Shown: positions 18,005-25,727, counted from the first letter of the stretch. The stretch is DNA of 64,000 nt from Palsa-459 sp035937595 (GCA_035937595.1 DASZHS010000039.1:37477-101476), one strand, 5' to 3'. Notes: generated by a model not told the origin, from the sequence alone. Made by a program: numbers and translations.

Positions 18005-18721
18005 TCAGGCGGTGGCCAGCGCCTCGTCGACCTCGCGCGCGCGCAGCGGGTCGATGCGCACCCCTGGGCCCATCGTCGAGGACACCGTGACCGAGACGAG
18101 GTACCGGCCCTTGGCCGACGACGGCTTCACCCGGGCGAGCTCCTCCACGACTGCGTGGACGTTGCGGATGAGGTCGGCGCGATCGAAGGAGACCTTGCCC
18201 ACCCGGAGGTGGACGTTGCCGACCTTGTCGGTGCGGTACTCGACGCGGCCCGCCTTGAACTCGCGGACGGCCTTGCCGACCTCGGTCGTCACCGTGCCGG
18301 TCTTCGGGTTCGGCATGAGGCCGCGGGGCCCGAGCACCCGGCCCAGCGTCCCGACCTGTCCCATGAGGTCAGGGGTCGCGATCGCCACGTCGAAGTCCAA
18401 GAAGCCACCCCGGATCTTGGCCACGAGGTCGTCCGCGCCGACCTCGTTGGCCCCGGCCTCCCTCGCCTCGACGGCCGCCTCGCCCGCCGCGAAGGCGATG
18501 ACACGGACGGAAGTCCCCGTGCCCGCAGGCAAAGAGAGGGTGCCGCGGACGATCTGGTCCGCCTTGCGGGGGTCGACGCCGAGACGCACCGCCAGCTCGA
18601 CGGTCTCGTCGAACTTGGCCGACGCGAGCGCCTTCACCCGGTCGACGGCCTCGCCGACGGCCAGGAGCGCCTCGTGGTCGACCTGCTCGGCGGCCGCCTT
18701 GTACCGCTTGGAGTGCTGCAC
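18005..18721 (-). CDS. rplA: 50S ribosomal protein L1
   Basis: L1 binds 23S rRNA at the mobile L1 stalk beside the E site and in other bacteria represses the L11-L1 mRNA. The 238 residues have family length and include ADQIVRGTLSLPAGTG, the GRVLGPRGLMPNPKTGTVT signature and the C-terminal KGRYLVSVTVSSTMGPGVRID. The start is GTG at 18721, 9 bp after rplK. Confidence 0.97.
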   Translation of the reverse strand: MQHSKRYKAAAEQVDHEALLAVGEAVDRVKALASAKFDETVELAVRLGVDPRKADQIVRGTLSLPAGTGTSVRVIAFAAGEAAVEAREAGANEVGADDLVAKIRGGFLDFDVAIATPDLMGQVGTLGRVLGPRGLMPNPKTGTVTTEVGKAVREFKAGRVEYRTDKVGNVHLRVGKVSFDRADLIRNVHAVVEELARVKPSSAKGRYLVSVTVSSTMGPGVRIDPLRAREVDEALATA

Positions 18722-18730
18722 GTGTGCCCC

Positions 18731-19162
18731 CTACCCCGCGACCGTGATGCCCATGGACCGAGCGGTGCCGGCCACCTGCCGCGTCGCCATCTCGAGGTCG
18801 TCGGTGTTGAGGTCGACGAGCTTGACCTTCGCGATCTCGGCCACCTGGTCGGCGGTGACCTGGGCGACCGTCTCGCGCCCGGCCAGGCTCGCCCCCTTCG
18901 CGACGCCCGCCGCCTGGCGCAGCAGCACCGGGGTCGGGGGCGTCTTGAGCACGAAGGTGAACGAGCGGTCCTCGTAGATCGAGATCTCGACGGGGATCAC
19001 CGAGCCGCGCATCGACTCGGTCGCCGCGTTGTACTGCTTGCAGAACTCCATCGTCTGGATCCCGTGGGGCCCGAGGGCGGTGCCGACCGGCGGCGCGGGG
19101 GTTGCGCCCCCGGCGTCCAGCTGGATCTTCACCACGGCGATGACCTTCTTCTTCGGGGGCAC
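18731..19162 (-). CDS. rplK: 50S ribosomal protein L11
   Basis: L11 is part of the GTPase-associated centre and is needed for RelA/Rel sensing of uncharged tRNA; it is the thiostrepton-site protein. The 143 residues start with KKKVIAVVKIQLDAGGATPAPPVG and contain the Pro-rich N-domain and the rRNA-binding C-domain. The start is GTG. It lies 11 bp after nusG and directly before rplA, the universal order. Confidence 0.97.
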   Translation of the reverse strand: MPPKKKVIAVVKIQLDAGGATPAPPVGTALGPHGIQTMEFCKQYNAATESMRGSVIPVEISIYEDRSFTFVLKTPPTPVLLRQAAGVAKGASLAGRETVAQVTADQVAEIAKVKLVDLNTDDLEMATRQVAGTARSMGITVAG

Positions 19163-19173
19163 GTCCGTCCTTC

Positions 19174-20055
19174 CTAGAGCTTCGCGACCTGGCTGAACTC
19201 GAGCTCGACGGGCGTCTCGCGCCCGAAGATGTCGACCAGGACCTTGACCTTGAGCTGGTCCTCGTTGATCTCCGCGATGTGGCCCGGGAAGTCGGCGAAG
19301 GGGCCCTCCTTGATGCGCACGGTCTCGTTCAGCTCGAACTCGTGGGCCGGCCGGGTGCGCTTCGTCGGCGCCTCGACGCCCTCCGCCTTCACGTGCAGGA
19401 TCGACTCGACCTCACGGCGGCTGAGCGGCGTCGGCTTGGAGGCCGACCCGACGAACCCCGTGACGCCGGGCGACGAGCGGATCGCGAACCACACGTCGTC
19501 CGACGGCGTGCAGCGAACGAGCAGGTACCCGGGGAACACCTTCTTCGAGACGGTGACCTTCTTGCCGTTCTTGAACTCGACGACGTCCTCCATGGGGACG
19601 ACGATCTCGTGGATCCGGTCGGCGAGCTCACGGGCCTTGATGATGTTCTCCAAGTTGCCCTTCACCTTGTTCTCGTAGCCCGAGTAGGTGTGCACGACGT
19701 ACCAGCGGCCCGGCCGGTCGAAGGGGCTCTCCGGGCGTTCCTCCTCGTCGTCCTCGTCGTCCTCGTCGAGGAGGTCGGCGTCCTCTGCCTGGTCGTCGTC
19801 GAGCTCGACCACATCGACGACCTCGTCGACAACGGTGCCGTCACGGTCGAGCACGTCGACCTGGTCGATCGCGACGGCGTGCTCGGTGCCGTCGGCGTCG
19901 ACGGTCTCGATCACCTCGATGGACTCTTCGACCTCGCCGACCGGCACGCCCTCGGCGTCGACGAGCTCGGTGGACGTCGAGACCGCCTCGACGAACGCGA
20001 CGTGCCCCGTCGTGTCCTCGGGAGTGGTCCCGCCGTGCTCCGGGGCGTCGGTCAT
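19174..20055 (-). CDS. nusG: Transcription termination/antitermination protein NusG with acidic N-terminal extension
   Basis: NusG binds RNA polymerase through its NGN domain and Rho or S10 through its KOW domain. The NGN domain begins near residue 117 (RWYVVHTYSGYENKV) and contains VFPGYLLVRC; the KOW domain at the C-terminus reads NETVRIKEGPFADFPGHIAEI. About 115 residues of Asp/Glu/Val-rich sequence precede it, with a near-pure acidic run at 95-107. The ATG at 20055 overlaps the secE stop (ATGA), which fixes the start. Confidence 0.95.
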   Translation of the reverse strand: MTDAPEHGGTTPEDTTGHVAFVEAVSTSTELVDAEGVPVGEVEESIEVIETVDADGTEHAVAIDQVDVLDRDGTVVDEVVDVVELDDDQAEDADLLDEDDEDDEEERPESPFDRPGRWYVVHTYSGYENKVKGNLENIIKARELADRIHEIVVPMEDVVEFKNGKKVTVSKKVFPGYLLVRCTPSDDVWFAIRSSPGVTGFVGSASKPTPLSRREVESILHVKAEGVEAPTKRTRPAHEFELNETVRIKEGPFADFPGHIAEINEDQLKVKVLVDIFGRETPVELEFSQVAKL

Positions 20056-20354
20056 CCCTGATAGAGCCACAGGATCGCCTTTGAGAAGCCGAGGTTGAGC
20101 CCGAAGATGAGCGCGATCATGATGATCAGCACGGTGCCCACGATCGAGGTGTAGTTGGCGACCTCGGGGCGCGTCGGCCACGCCACCTGCCGCATCTCGT
20201 CGCGGACGTCGCGGAAGTACTGGACGAACGACGCGCGCGGCTCGCGCTGGCGCCGCTGCGCGGTCTGCTGGGCCGCCTCGCGGCGGGCGACGGGCGCGCC
20301 GTCGGGGCCGACCTGGCCCTGGCGCTGCATCAGTCGCTTGGTCTCGCGGTTCAC
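20052..20354 (-). CDS. secE: Preprotein translocase subunit SecE
   Basis: SecE clamps SecY in the SecYEG channel. The GTG at 20354, nine bases after GGAG, gives 100 residues: a charged cytoplasmic N-terminus, the conserved amphipathic segment FVQYFRDVRDEMRQVAWPTRPEV and one transmembrane helix (YTSIVGTVLIIMIALIFGL). It lies between tRNA-Trp and nusG, the usual bacterial arrangement. Confidence 0.95.
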   Translation of the reverse strand: MNRETKRLMQRQGQVGPDGAPVARREAAQQTAQRRQREPRASFVQYFRDVRDEMRQVAWPTRPEVANYTSIVGTVLIIMIALIFGLNLGFSKAILWLYQG

Positions 20355-20386
20355 GTCGTCTCGCTCCAGATTGAGAAGGTGTCGAG

Positions 20387-20459
20387 CAGGGCAGGAGGGA
20401 CTCGAACCCCCAACCGCCGGTTTTGGAGACCGGTGCTCTACCAGTTGAGCTACTGCCCT
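20387..20459 (-). tRNA. tRNA-Trp (anticodon CCA)
   Basis: A full cloverleaf is visible: 7-bp acceptor AGGGCAG/CTGCCCT, D arm GCTC/GAGC, anticodon stem CCGGT/ACCGG around CTCCAAA, and T arm with TTCGAGT. The CCA end is not encoded. It lies between rpmG and secE. Confidence 0.97.
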
Positions 20460-20525
20460 CGGTGTGGCCTCCGGGCGGGCACCCAACGGGCGAGGAGCGA
20501 TGCTAGCACCGCCCACCGGGCTCGC

Positions 20526-20690
20526 TCAGCGCGTCTCCTTGTGGTTCGTGTGCCGGCGGTCCCATCGGCAGTACTTCTTCATCTCGATGCGCTCGCGGTC
20601 GTTGAGCTTGTTCTTCATCGTGATGTAGTTGCGGCGCTTGCACTCCTCGCACGCGAGGGTGACCTGCACCCGCTTCTCGTTCTTCGCCAC
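20526..20690 (-). CDS. rpmG: 50S ribosomal protein L33
   Basis: L33 is a small E-site protein of the 50S subunit. The GTG at 20690 gives 54 residues, VAKNEKRVQVTLACEECKRR then NYITMKNKLNDRERIEMKKY. Zinc-type L33 has two CxxC pairs. Here the first pair is intact (CEEC) but the second is CRWD, so one ligand is missing and zinc binding is doubtful. It is flanked by tRNA-Met and tRNA-Trp. Confidence 0.93.
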   Translation of the reverse strand: MAKNEKRVQVTLACEECKRRNYITMKNKLNDRERIEMKKYCRWDRRHTNHKETR

Positions 20691-20723
20691 GTCGGCTCCT
20701 TTGTCACAAGCGTAGCGACCCAG

Positions 20724-20797
20724 TAGCGGCGGCGGGACTCGAACCCGCGACAACACGATTATGAGCCGTGTGCTCTGACCAACTGAGCTACGCCGCC
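20724..20797 (-). tRNA. tRNA-Met (anticodon CAT)
   Basis: 74-nt cloverleaf: acceptor GGCGGCG/CGCCGCT with one G-U pair, D arm GCTC/GAGC, anticodon stem CACGG/TCGTG around CTCATAA, T arm GCGGG/CCCGC with TTCGAGT. It lacks the three G-C pairs of an initiator anticodon stem, so an elongator Met is most likely. A CAT-reading tRNA-Ile cannot be fully excluded. CCA is not encoded. Confidence 0.92.
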
Positions 20798-20798
20798 G

Positions 20799-20870
20799 AG
20801 CCCTCTGTCAGGATTGAACTGACGACCCCCTCCTTACCATGGAGGTGCTCTACCACTGAGCTAAGAGGGC
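20799..20870 (-). tRNA. tRNA-Thr (anticodon GGT)
   Basis: 72-nt cloverleaf with acceptor GCCCTCT/AGAGGGC, anticodon stem CCTCC/GGAGG around ATGGTAA and T loop TTCAATC. It is separated from tRNA-Met by one base, so the two are processed from one precursor. CCA is not encoded. Confidence 0.95.
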
Positions 20871-20894
20871 GGGACCGTCGGGTCGCCGGCCGCG

Positions 20895-20900
20895 AGCCTA
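20895..20900 (-). promoter_or_regulatory. -10 for the tRNA-Thr/Met-rpmG-tRNA-Trp-secE-nusG transcript
   Basis: TAGGCT on the minus strand, 24 bases before the tRNA-Thr 5' end, at the head of the whole leftward block. Confidence 0.5.
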
Positions 20901-21014
20901 GTGCGTGCCCTCCGCGGGCCCCCTCGTGCGGAGCGCCCGGGTGCGGTCCCCGTCGCGGGTGGCCGGACCGACGCGGCCCCACGATGCCGGGCCGTCGGGC
21001 GGGTGTCCGCCTTC

Positions 21015-21020
21015 TACGCT
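21015..21020 (+). promoter_or_regulatory. -10 of leaderless GNAT gene
   Basis: TACGCT ends exactly six bases before the GTG start, so transcription would begin at the start codon. Confidence 0.6.
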
Positions 21021-21026
21021 CGCGCG

Positions 21027-21527
21027 GTGCAGACGCGACTCGTCGAGCCACGGGACGCCGCGGCCATCGCGGCGATCTACAACGCCGAGGTTGCCGCACC
21101 CGCGGTCACCTTCGACCTCGTGCCCCGCACCCTCGACGAGCAGCTCGCCTGGATCGACCGGCACCGCGGCGCGCACCCGGTCCTCGTCGCCGTGGACGAC
21201 GAGCCGGGCGGCGACGAGCGGGTGCTCGGCTTCGCGAGCCTCAGCCCGTTCCGAGAGCGGCCCGCCTACGCGACCTCGGTCGAGGACTCCGTCTACGTCG
21301 ACCGGGCGGCGCGCAGCCGAGGCGTGGGGGGACGGCTCCTGGGCGACCTCCTCACCGCCGCGCGGGACAACGGGTTCCACGCCGTGTTCGCGCGGATCGT
21401 GGACCGCAACGCGGCGTCAGTCCGCCTGCACACCTCGCGTGGCTTCGAGCTCGTCGGCGTGGAGCGCGAGGTCGGCCGCAAGCACGGACGGTGGCTCGAC
21501 GTGGTCGAGCTCCAGCGGCTGCTCTGA
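21027..21527 (+). CDS. GNAT N-acetyltransferase, phosphinothricin acetyltransferase-like
   Basis: The 166-residue product fits the PAT/MnaT group of acetyl-CoA-dependent N-acetyltransferases, which acetylate methionine sulfoximine, phosphinothricin or related amino acids. Visible marks are AAAIAAIYNAEV near the start, the acetyl-CoA loop RSRGVGGRLLGDLL and the C-terminal RLHTSRGFELVGVEREVGRK. The GTG at 21027 is chosen from the promoter spacing and family length. Its last 111 bases overlap the convergent mannosyltransferase gene. The substrate cannot be read from sequence. Confidence 0.85.
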   Translation: MQTRLVEPRDAAAIAAIYNAEVAAPAVTFDLVPRTLDEQLAWIDRHRGAHPVLVAVDDEPGGDERVLGFASLSPFRERPAYATSVEDSVYVDRAARSRGVGGRLLGDLLTAARDNGFHAVFARIVDRNAASVRLHTSRGFELVGVEREVGRKHGRWLDVVELQRLL

Positions 21528-23192
21528 CCGCCCACCTGGCAGTGACCCGGCCCCACCCTCGGGGCGCGGGGTCGCCGCGAGCGGCGTGTGGGCGTCGACG
21601 GTCCAGGCACCGAGCGGCGCGAAGAGGACGCACCACAAGAGGAACAGGACGACGCCCGTCTCGATCATGGGGGCGTGGATGATGGCCGTCAGCAGCTTGT
21701 GGCCCCCGGGCAGCCCGACGAACGGCGAGACGACCGAGAACCCGATCACCCAGGCGCGCAGGCGACCCTCGGTGGCCACGATCGCGAGCAGGAGCAGCCC
21801 CCAGGTGAGGTACCAGGGCTGGACGACGGGCCCGAGGAGGACGAGCGCGAGCAGCGAGTAGCCGAGCGCCTTCAGCCAGCCGATCCGGTCCGCGTTGAAG
21901 AGGAGCCACACGATCAGCACGCCGGCGATCGCGAGCCCGAGGAACCGCGTGAGCGAGATGGCCCAGGTGGTGGAGACGTCGATCCCTAACCCCCGACCGA
22001 TCGCGGCGAGCCCCATCCCGAGCCCCGTCGCGGGCGCCGCCCAGCTGCGCACCGCCCCGGGCGTGTTCAGGTTCTTCACCCACCCGTCGCCGAGCCCCGA
22101 GACGTAGGTGCACGCCCCGAGCACGCCAGCGGTCAGCAGGCCCGCCACCGCGAGCGGCCGGAGCCGCAGCCGCACCGGCAGGTTGGGACCGAGCCACTCC
22201 CAGGCGATGTAGACGATGCCGAGCGCCGCGGGCGCCTTGATCGACGCCGCGAGCGCGCAGACGACGATCCCCCAGACGGGGTGCTTCTTCACGGCGAGCG
22301 CGAGGCCGGCCACGAGGAGCGCGGCCATGAGCCCGTCGTTGTGCGCCCCGCCGACGACCGTGAGCACGACAAGCGGGTTGAGGACGCAGAGCACGAAGGC
22401 GTGGCCCGGGTCGAACCCGAGGCCGCGAGCGAGGACCGGGACCGAGACGGCGAGGAGCACGACCGCGCCGACCTCGAGCAGGCGGAGCCCGACGATGGAC
22501 CACAGCTGGCTGTGATGGGTGAGCTGGACGATCCAGCCGTCGACGGACAAGAAGAGCGGCCCGTAGGGCGCGGGCACGCGCCCCCAGAGCTTGTCGACGG
22601 CGTTCGAGTAGGGCGTGGAGCCGAGGTCGAACGGCCCGTAGTGGTACGGGTTCATGTGCCGGGTCATCATCTCGCCCTGGGCCGCGTAGCTGTAGACGTC
22701 GCGGCTGAAGAGCGGGGCGACGACGAGCATCGGGAGGATCCACAGCGCGAGGAGCCACCCGAGCCGCCCGAGCGGCGCGCCCGGGTGGCGCCGCGCGATG
22801 CCCGCCAGCTGGATCCAGACGCGCAGCAACAGCACGAGGCCGCCGTAGACGAGGGTGATCCCGAGCAGCATCGTGGCCGAGTTGACGGGCGCGAGCGGCG
22901 GGACGGGCTTCGTCGGGACGCCGAAGAACCACGCGCCCGGGTTCTCGAGCTTGAACGGGGAGTTGGAGAACGAGCTCCCGACCCCGATCGCGACGAGCGC
23001 GAGCAGGCCGATGAGCGCGGGCCGCCACAAGAACCCCCACCCCGCGAAGGGCGCGGCGGGCTGGGAGGGCTGGCTCGAGAACACCGCGGCGACGCGGCGC
23101 CTCGCCGCCGGCAGGACCGACGACAGGACCGAGGACAGGCGGACGGCCGCGGGTGGTCTCGGTGGCTCGGTGCGGTGGTCGGGAGCAGTCAC
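21417..23192 (-). CDS. MptB-like polyprenyl-phosphomannose-dependent mannosyltransferase
   Basis: This 591-residue, multi-pass membrane protein resembles the actinobacterial GT-C enzyme MptB, which adds alpha-1,6-mannose from polyprenyl phosphomannose during lipoglycan synthesis. The catalytic loop after the early membrane helices reads FSRDVYSYAAQGEMMTRHMN, followed by VPAPYGPLFLSVDGWI. Many hydrophobic helices follow, then a roughly 50-residue hydrophilic tail (LPGGRSEQPLELD...). The last 37 codons lie antisense to the acetyltransferase gene. The GTG start lacks a clear ribosome-binding site; a TACAGT hexamer lies at 23234-23229. Confidence 0.8.
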   Translation of the reverse strand: MTAPDHRTEPPRPPAAVRLSSVLSSVLPAARRRVAAVFSSQPSQPAAPFAGWGFLWRPALIGLLALVAIGVGSSFSNSPFKLENPGAWFFGVPTKPVPPLAPVNSATMLLGITLVYGGLVLLLRVWIQLAGIARRHPGAPLGRLGWLLALWILPMLVVAPLFSRDVYSYAAQGEMMTRHMNPYHYGPFDLGSTPYSNAVDKLWGRVPAPYGPLFLSVDGWIVQLTHHSQLWSIVGLRLLEVGAVVLLAVSVPVLARGLGFDPGHAFVLCVLNPLVVLTVVGGAHNDGLMAALLVAGLALAVKKHPVWGIVVCALAASIKAPAALGIVYIAWEWLGPNLPVRLRLRPLAVAGLLTAGVLGACTYVSGLGDGWVKNLNTPGAVRSWAAPATGLGMGLAAIGRGLGIDVSTTWAISLTRFLGLAIAGVLIVWLLFNADRIGWLKALGYSLLALVLLGPVVQPWYLTWGLLLLAIVATEGRLRAWVIGFSVVSPFVGLPGGHKLLTAIIHAPMIETGVVLFLLWCVLFAPLGAWTVDAHTPLAATPRPEGGAGSLPGGRSEQPLELDHVEPPSVLAADLALHADELEATRGVQAD

Positions 23193-23303
23193 GTCTCGGT
23201 GCGGTCTCGCGGCGCGGGGACCGAATCGACTGTAACAAAGGGCCGTCTCGCCGAGACGCCCCGGACGACCCCGTCGGGCCGCGTCGCGAGCGTTGTTGGC
23301 GCG

Positions 23304-23388
23304 TGGTGGGCCGGGAGGGATTTGAACCCCCGTAGGCGAAGCCGTCTGGTTTACAGCCAGATCCCTTTGGCCACTCGGGCACCGACCC
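23304..23388 (-). tRNA. tRNA-Tyr (anticodon GTA)
   Basis: Class II tRNA with a long variable arm. Acceptor GGGTCGG pairs with CCGGCCC through one wobble, the anticodon stem is TCTGG/CCAGA around CTGTAAA, and the T loop is TTCAAAT. The 3' CCA is encoded (23306-23304), unlike the other four tRNAs here. Confidence 0.96.
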
Positions 23389-23395
23389 GGCGGGG

Positions 23396-23401
23396 AGCCT
23401 A
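23396..23401 (-). promoter_or_regulatory. -10 of tRNA-Tyr
   Basis: TAGGCT ends seven bases before the mature tRNA 5' end, so the primary transcript may begin at or very near G1. Confidence 0.55.
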
Positions 23402-23439
23402 CTGCGCGCGTGCACCGGAGCCCTTCTCGACGCCACGTC

Positions 23440-23445
23440 TACGAT
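23440..23445 (+). promoter_or_regulatory. -10 of leaderless yajQ
   Basis: TACGAT ends six bases before the GTG start. Confidence 0.6.
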
Positions 23446-23451
23446 CCTCGC

Positions 23452-23940
23452 GTGCCCACCTTCGACGTCGTCTCCGAGCTCGATCTGCAAGAGGTCCGCA
23501 ACGCCGTGGACCAGGCCAACCGCGAGGCGACGACGAGGTTCGACTTCAAGAACACCGACTCGCACGTCGAGTTCTCGGAGAAGGAGCTGGTGCTCACGTC
23601 GTCGACGGAGGACCGCCTGAAGGCGCTCTACCAGGTCCTCGAGGAGAAGCTCGTCCGCCGTGAGGTGTCGCTCAAGGCGCTCGACCCGCAGAAGGTCGAG
23701 GAGGCCGCCAAGGGGACGGCCCGCCAGCGCGTCGTGCTGAAGGCGGGCATCTCCCAGGAGGTCGGGAAGTCCATCAACCGGCTGGTGAAGGATCTCGGGC
23801 TGAAGGGCGTGTCGTCCTCGGTGCAGGGCGACCAGGTCCGGGTCAGCGGGAAGAAGCGCGACGACCTCCAGGCCGTCATCGCGGCGTGCAAGGCCGCCGA
23901 CCTCGGCGTGCCCCTGCAGTACGTGAACTTCAGGGACTGA
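23452..23940 (+). CDS. yajQ: YajQ family nucleotide-binding protein
   Basis: YajQ/UPF0234 proteins are small two-domain proteins that bind nucleotides; some bind cyclic di-GMP. The 162-residue product has family length, with the N-terminal FDVVSELDLQEVRNAVDQAN, the repeat NTDSHVEFSEKELVL, and the C-terminal VRVSGKKRDDLQAVIAACKA. The GTG at 23452 is set by the conserved PTFDVVSE start and by the -10 spacing. Its final 11 bases overlap the convergent GtrA-like gene. Confidence 0.92.
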   Translation: MPTFDVVSELDLQEVRNAVDQANREATTRFDFKNTDSHVEFSEKELVLTSSTEDRLKALYQVLEEKLVRREVSLKALDPQKVEEAAKGTARQRVVLKAGISQEVGKSINRLVKDLGLKGVSSSVQGDQVRVSGKKRDDLQAVIAACKAADLGVPLQYVNFRD

Positions 23941-24472
23941 GCGCCTCGCCCTCGTGGGCGAGCGCGACGCCGTGCTCCGCCTCTTCGTGGACGAGGTGCT
24001 CCTCGACCTCGTCCAGCTCGGAGGGGACGTGGAAGATGCGATTGAAGACGAGGAGCTTGAGGACCCAGAAGATCGCGAAGCTGAGGAAGTTCATCCCAAG
24101 GACGATGAGCGTGTTCACGGCGTGCGGGAAGTGGCTCGTGCGGACGATGTGCCTCGCGAGCAGCGATCCGAAGAATGACGCGGCGATGCCGAGGGAGGAC
24201 ATGATCCAGAACGGCATGACCTCCTTGACGACGTGGCTCCTCCCGGACTTGCCCCAGGTCCACCGGCGGTTCAGGTTGTAGGCGGGGATCGTGGCGAGCA
24301 CGTTGGCGGACACCGTCGCCTCGATGACGCCCCAGCGCGCGATGCCGTAGAAGATCGCGATGAGCGAGAGCGACACCGCCGTCGAGATCACCGAGACCGA
24401 GGTGAAGCGGATGAGCTTCTTGCCCTGGTGCGTCTTCGACCAGGCGACGACCTGGCCGACACGGTCGAGCAT
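23930..24472 (-). CDS. GtrA-like membrane protein
   Basis: The 180-residue product has about four membrane helices in the GtrA pattern: IRFTSVSVISTAVSLSLIAI, then a helix ending in PAYNLNRRWTW (typical of GtrA), WIMSSLGIAASFFGSLL, and LGMNFLSFAIFWVLKLLVFN. GtrA proteins are thought to move polyprenyl-linked sugars across the membrane or assist cell-wall glycosylation. A 30-residue acidic/His tail follows the last helix. A leaderless promoter precedes the ATG. Confidence 0.82.
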   Translation of the reverse strand: MLDRVGQVVAWSKTHQGKKLIRFTSVSVISTAVSLSLIAIFYGIARWGVIEATVSANVLATIPAYNLNRRWTWGKSGRSHVVKEVMPFWIMSSLGIAASFFGSLLARHIVRTSHFPHAVNTLIVLGMNFLSFAIFWVLKLLVFNRIFHVPSELDEVEEHLVHEEAEHGVALAHEGEALSP

Positions 24473-24478
24473 CCGGTC

Positions 24479-24484
24479 AGCCTA
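24479..24484 (-). promoter_or_regulatory. -10 of leaderless gtrA-like gene
   Basis: TAGGCT ends six bases before the ATG. It overlaps the end of the upstream glycosidase gene. Confidence 0.55.
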
Positions 24485-25675
24485 CCCAGCAGCGCCGGCA
24501 CGAGTCGGTGAGCGTCGCGCCGTGGCGGCGATCCTCCCCCAGTGCGACGCGGACGGCTTCGGGCGGCGGACGAAGGTGTCGCGATCGCACGCGGCGAGGC
24601 CGAAGGGCTGTGAGTACCCGAGCGACCACTCGAAGTTGTCGAGCAACGTCCAGTAGTACAGCCCCCGCACGTCGAGCCCGTCGCCGAGGCACGACGAGAC
24701 CCCGCGCACCACCGCGTCGATGAACGCGATCCGGTCGGCGTCGTCGTCGGTGGAGATGCCCATCTCCGTGACGACCACGGGCAGGCCCGTCACCGCCGCG
24801 GCACGCCGCACCGTGTGCTCCACGGCCTCGGGTCGCCACTCGTAGCCCATCTTCGTCCGTCGTGCGCCCTCCGGGATGTCGACCGGGCCGTCGGGGCCGA
24901 AGCGGAGCCGCGTGTAGCACTGCACGCCGATGAAGTCGTCGCCGGCGAGGTCACGCAGGTACGCGTCCTCGAGGTGCTCGAGCGCCCGCGCGAGCTGCGC
25001 CTCGCCGCCCTCGACCGACTCCATCTCCGCCATGGACAGCGTGAGGCCCACGGGGAACGACCCGCGCGACGCACGCAGGGCCTCCACCATCGCGTGGTGC
25101 GACGCGCGCAGGTTGGCGGAGACCTGGTCGAACCGCGCCCGATCCGCCACCTTCGGCGGGAAGACGCCGAGCAGGTAGCCCATCAGCGCGACGACGTTCG
25201 GCTCGTTGATCGTGCACGCGAGGCCGATGGCGTCGCCGAGCGCGTCGCCGACCTTTGCGGCGTAGGCACCGAGGCGGTCGGCGATCTCTGGTGCCTCGAA
25301 CCCGCCGCGGTCGGCCATCCACCGCGGCAGGGTGAAGTGGTGGAGCGTGACGACCGGGACGAGCCCGCGGACGCGGCAGCCGTCCGCGATGCGCCGGTAG
25401 TGCTCGAGCGCGGCGCTCGAGAACTCGCCCGGGACCGGCTCGACGCGCGCCCACTCCACGGAGAAGCGGTAGGAGTTGAGCCCGATCGACGCGGCGAGGT
25501 CGAGGTCCTCGGCCCAGCGGTGCCACGAGTCGCACGCGTCCCCGCTCACGTCGCGCACGCCCGAGCCCTGGTCGTGCTCGAAGGCCCACCAGTCCGAGTT
25601 CACGTTGCCGCCCTCGATCTGGTGTGCCGCGGTCGCCGCGCCGAAGAGGAAGTCAGAGGGAAACCAAGAGGACAT
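24482..25675 (-). CDS. Glycoside hydrolase family 1 beta-glucosidase-like enzyme
   Basis: GH1 enzymes hydrolyse beta-glycosides with retention. The 397-residue protein is on the short side of the family but has its landmarks: FLFGAATAAHQIEG, SYRFSVEWARVEP, the acid/base Glu in TINEPNV (about residue 158), the nucleophile Glu in VVTEMGIST (about 303; usually TENG), and YYWTLLDNFEWSLGY near the end. There is no signal peptide, so it is probably cytoplasmic. ATG at 25675 follows a TAGGTT hexamer by eight bases. Confidence 0.9.
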   Translation of the reverse strand: MSSWFPSDFLFGAATAAHQIEGGNVNSDWWAFEHDQGSGVRDVSGDACDSWHRWAEDLDLAASIGLNSYRFSVEWARVEPVPGEFSSAALEHYRRIADGCRVRGLVPVVTLHHFTLPRWMADRGGFEAPEIADRLGAYAAKVGDALGDAIGLACTINEPNVVALMGYLLGVFPPKVADRARFDQVSANLRASHHAMVEALRASRGSFPVGLTLSMAEMESVEGGEAQLARALEHLEDAYLRDLAGDDFIGVQCYTRLRFGPDGPVDIPEGARRTKMGYEWRPEAVEHTVRRAAAVTGLPVVVTEMGISTDDDADRIAFIDAVVRGVSSCLGDGLDVRGLYYWTLLDNFEWSLGYSQPFGLAACDRDTFVRRPKPSASHWGRIAATARRSPTRAGAAG

Positions 25676-25683
25676 CGCCGGCC

Positions 25684-25689
25684 AACCTA
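25684..25689 (-). promoter_or_regulatory. -10 of the GH1 gene
   Basis: TAGGTT ends eight bases before the ATG, consistent with a leaderless or nearly leaderless mRNA. Confidence 0.5.
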
Positions 25690-25715
25690 CTTGGCGCGCC
25701 CGTGCCCGGACCGCG

Positions 25716-25721
25716 GATAAT
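25716..25721 (+). promoter_or_regulatory. -10 of leaderless tesB
   Basis: GATAAT ends six bases before the GTG start. Confidence 0.6.
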
Positions 25722-25727
25722 GGGTCG

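Noticed and set aside
19174..20181. A longer NusG starting at 20181
   Set aside because: That frame runs through the secE coding region. The ATG that overlaps the secE stop gives the expected coupling.
20724..20797. Initiator tRNA for the CAT anticodon
   Set aside because: The anticodon stem is CACGG/TCGTG and lacks the run of three G-C pairs next to the loop, and the acceptor has no 1-72 C-A mismatch.
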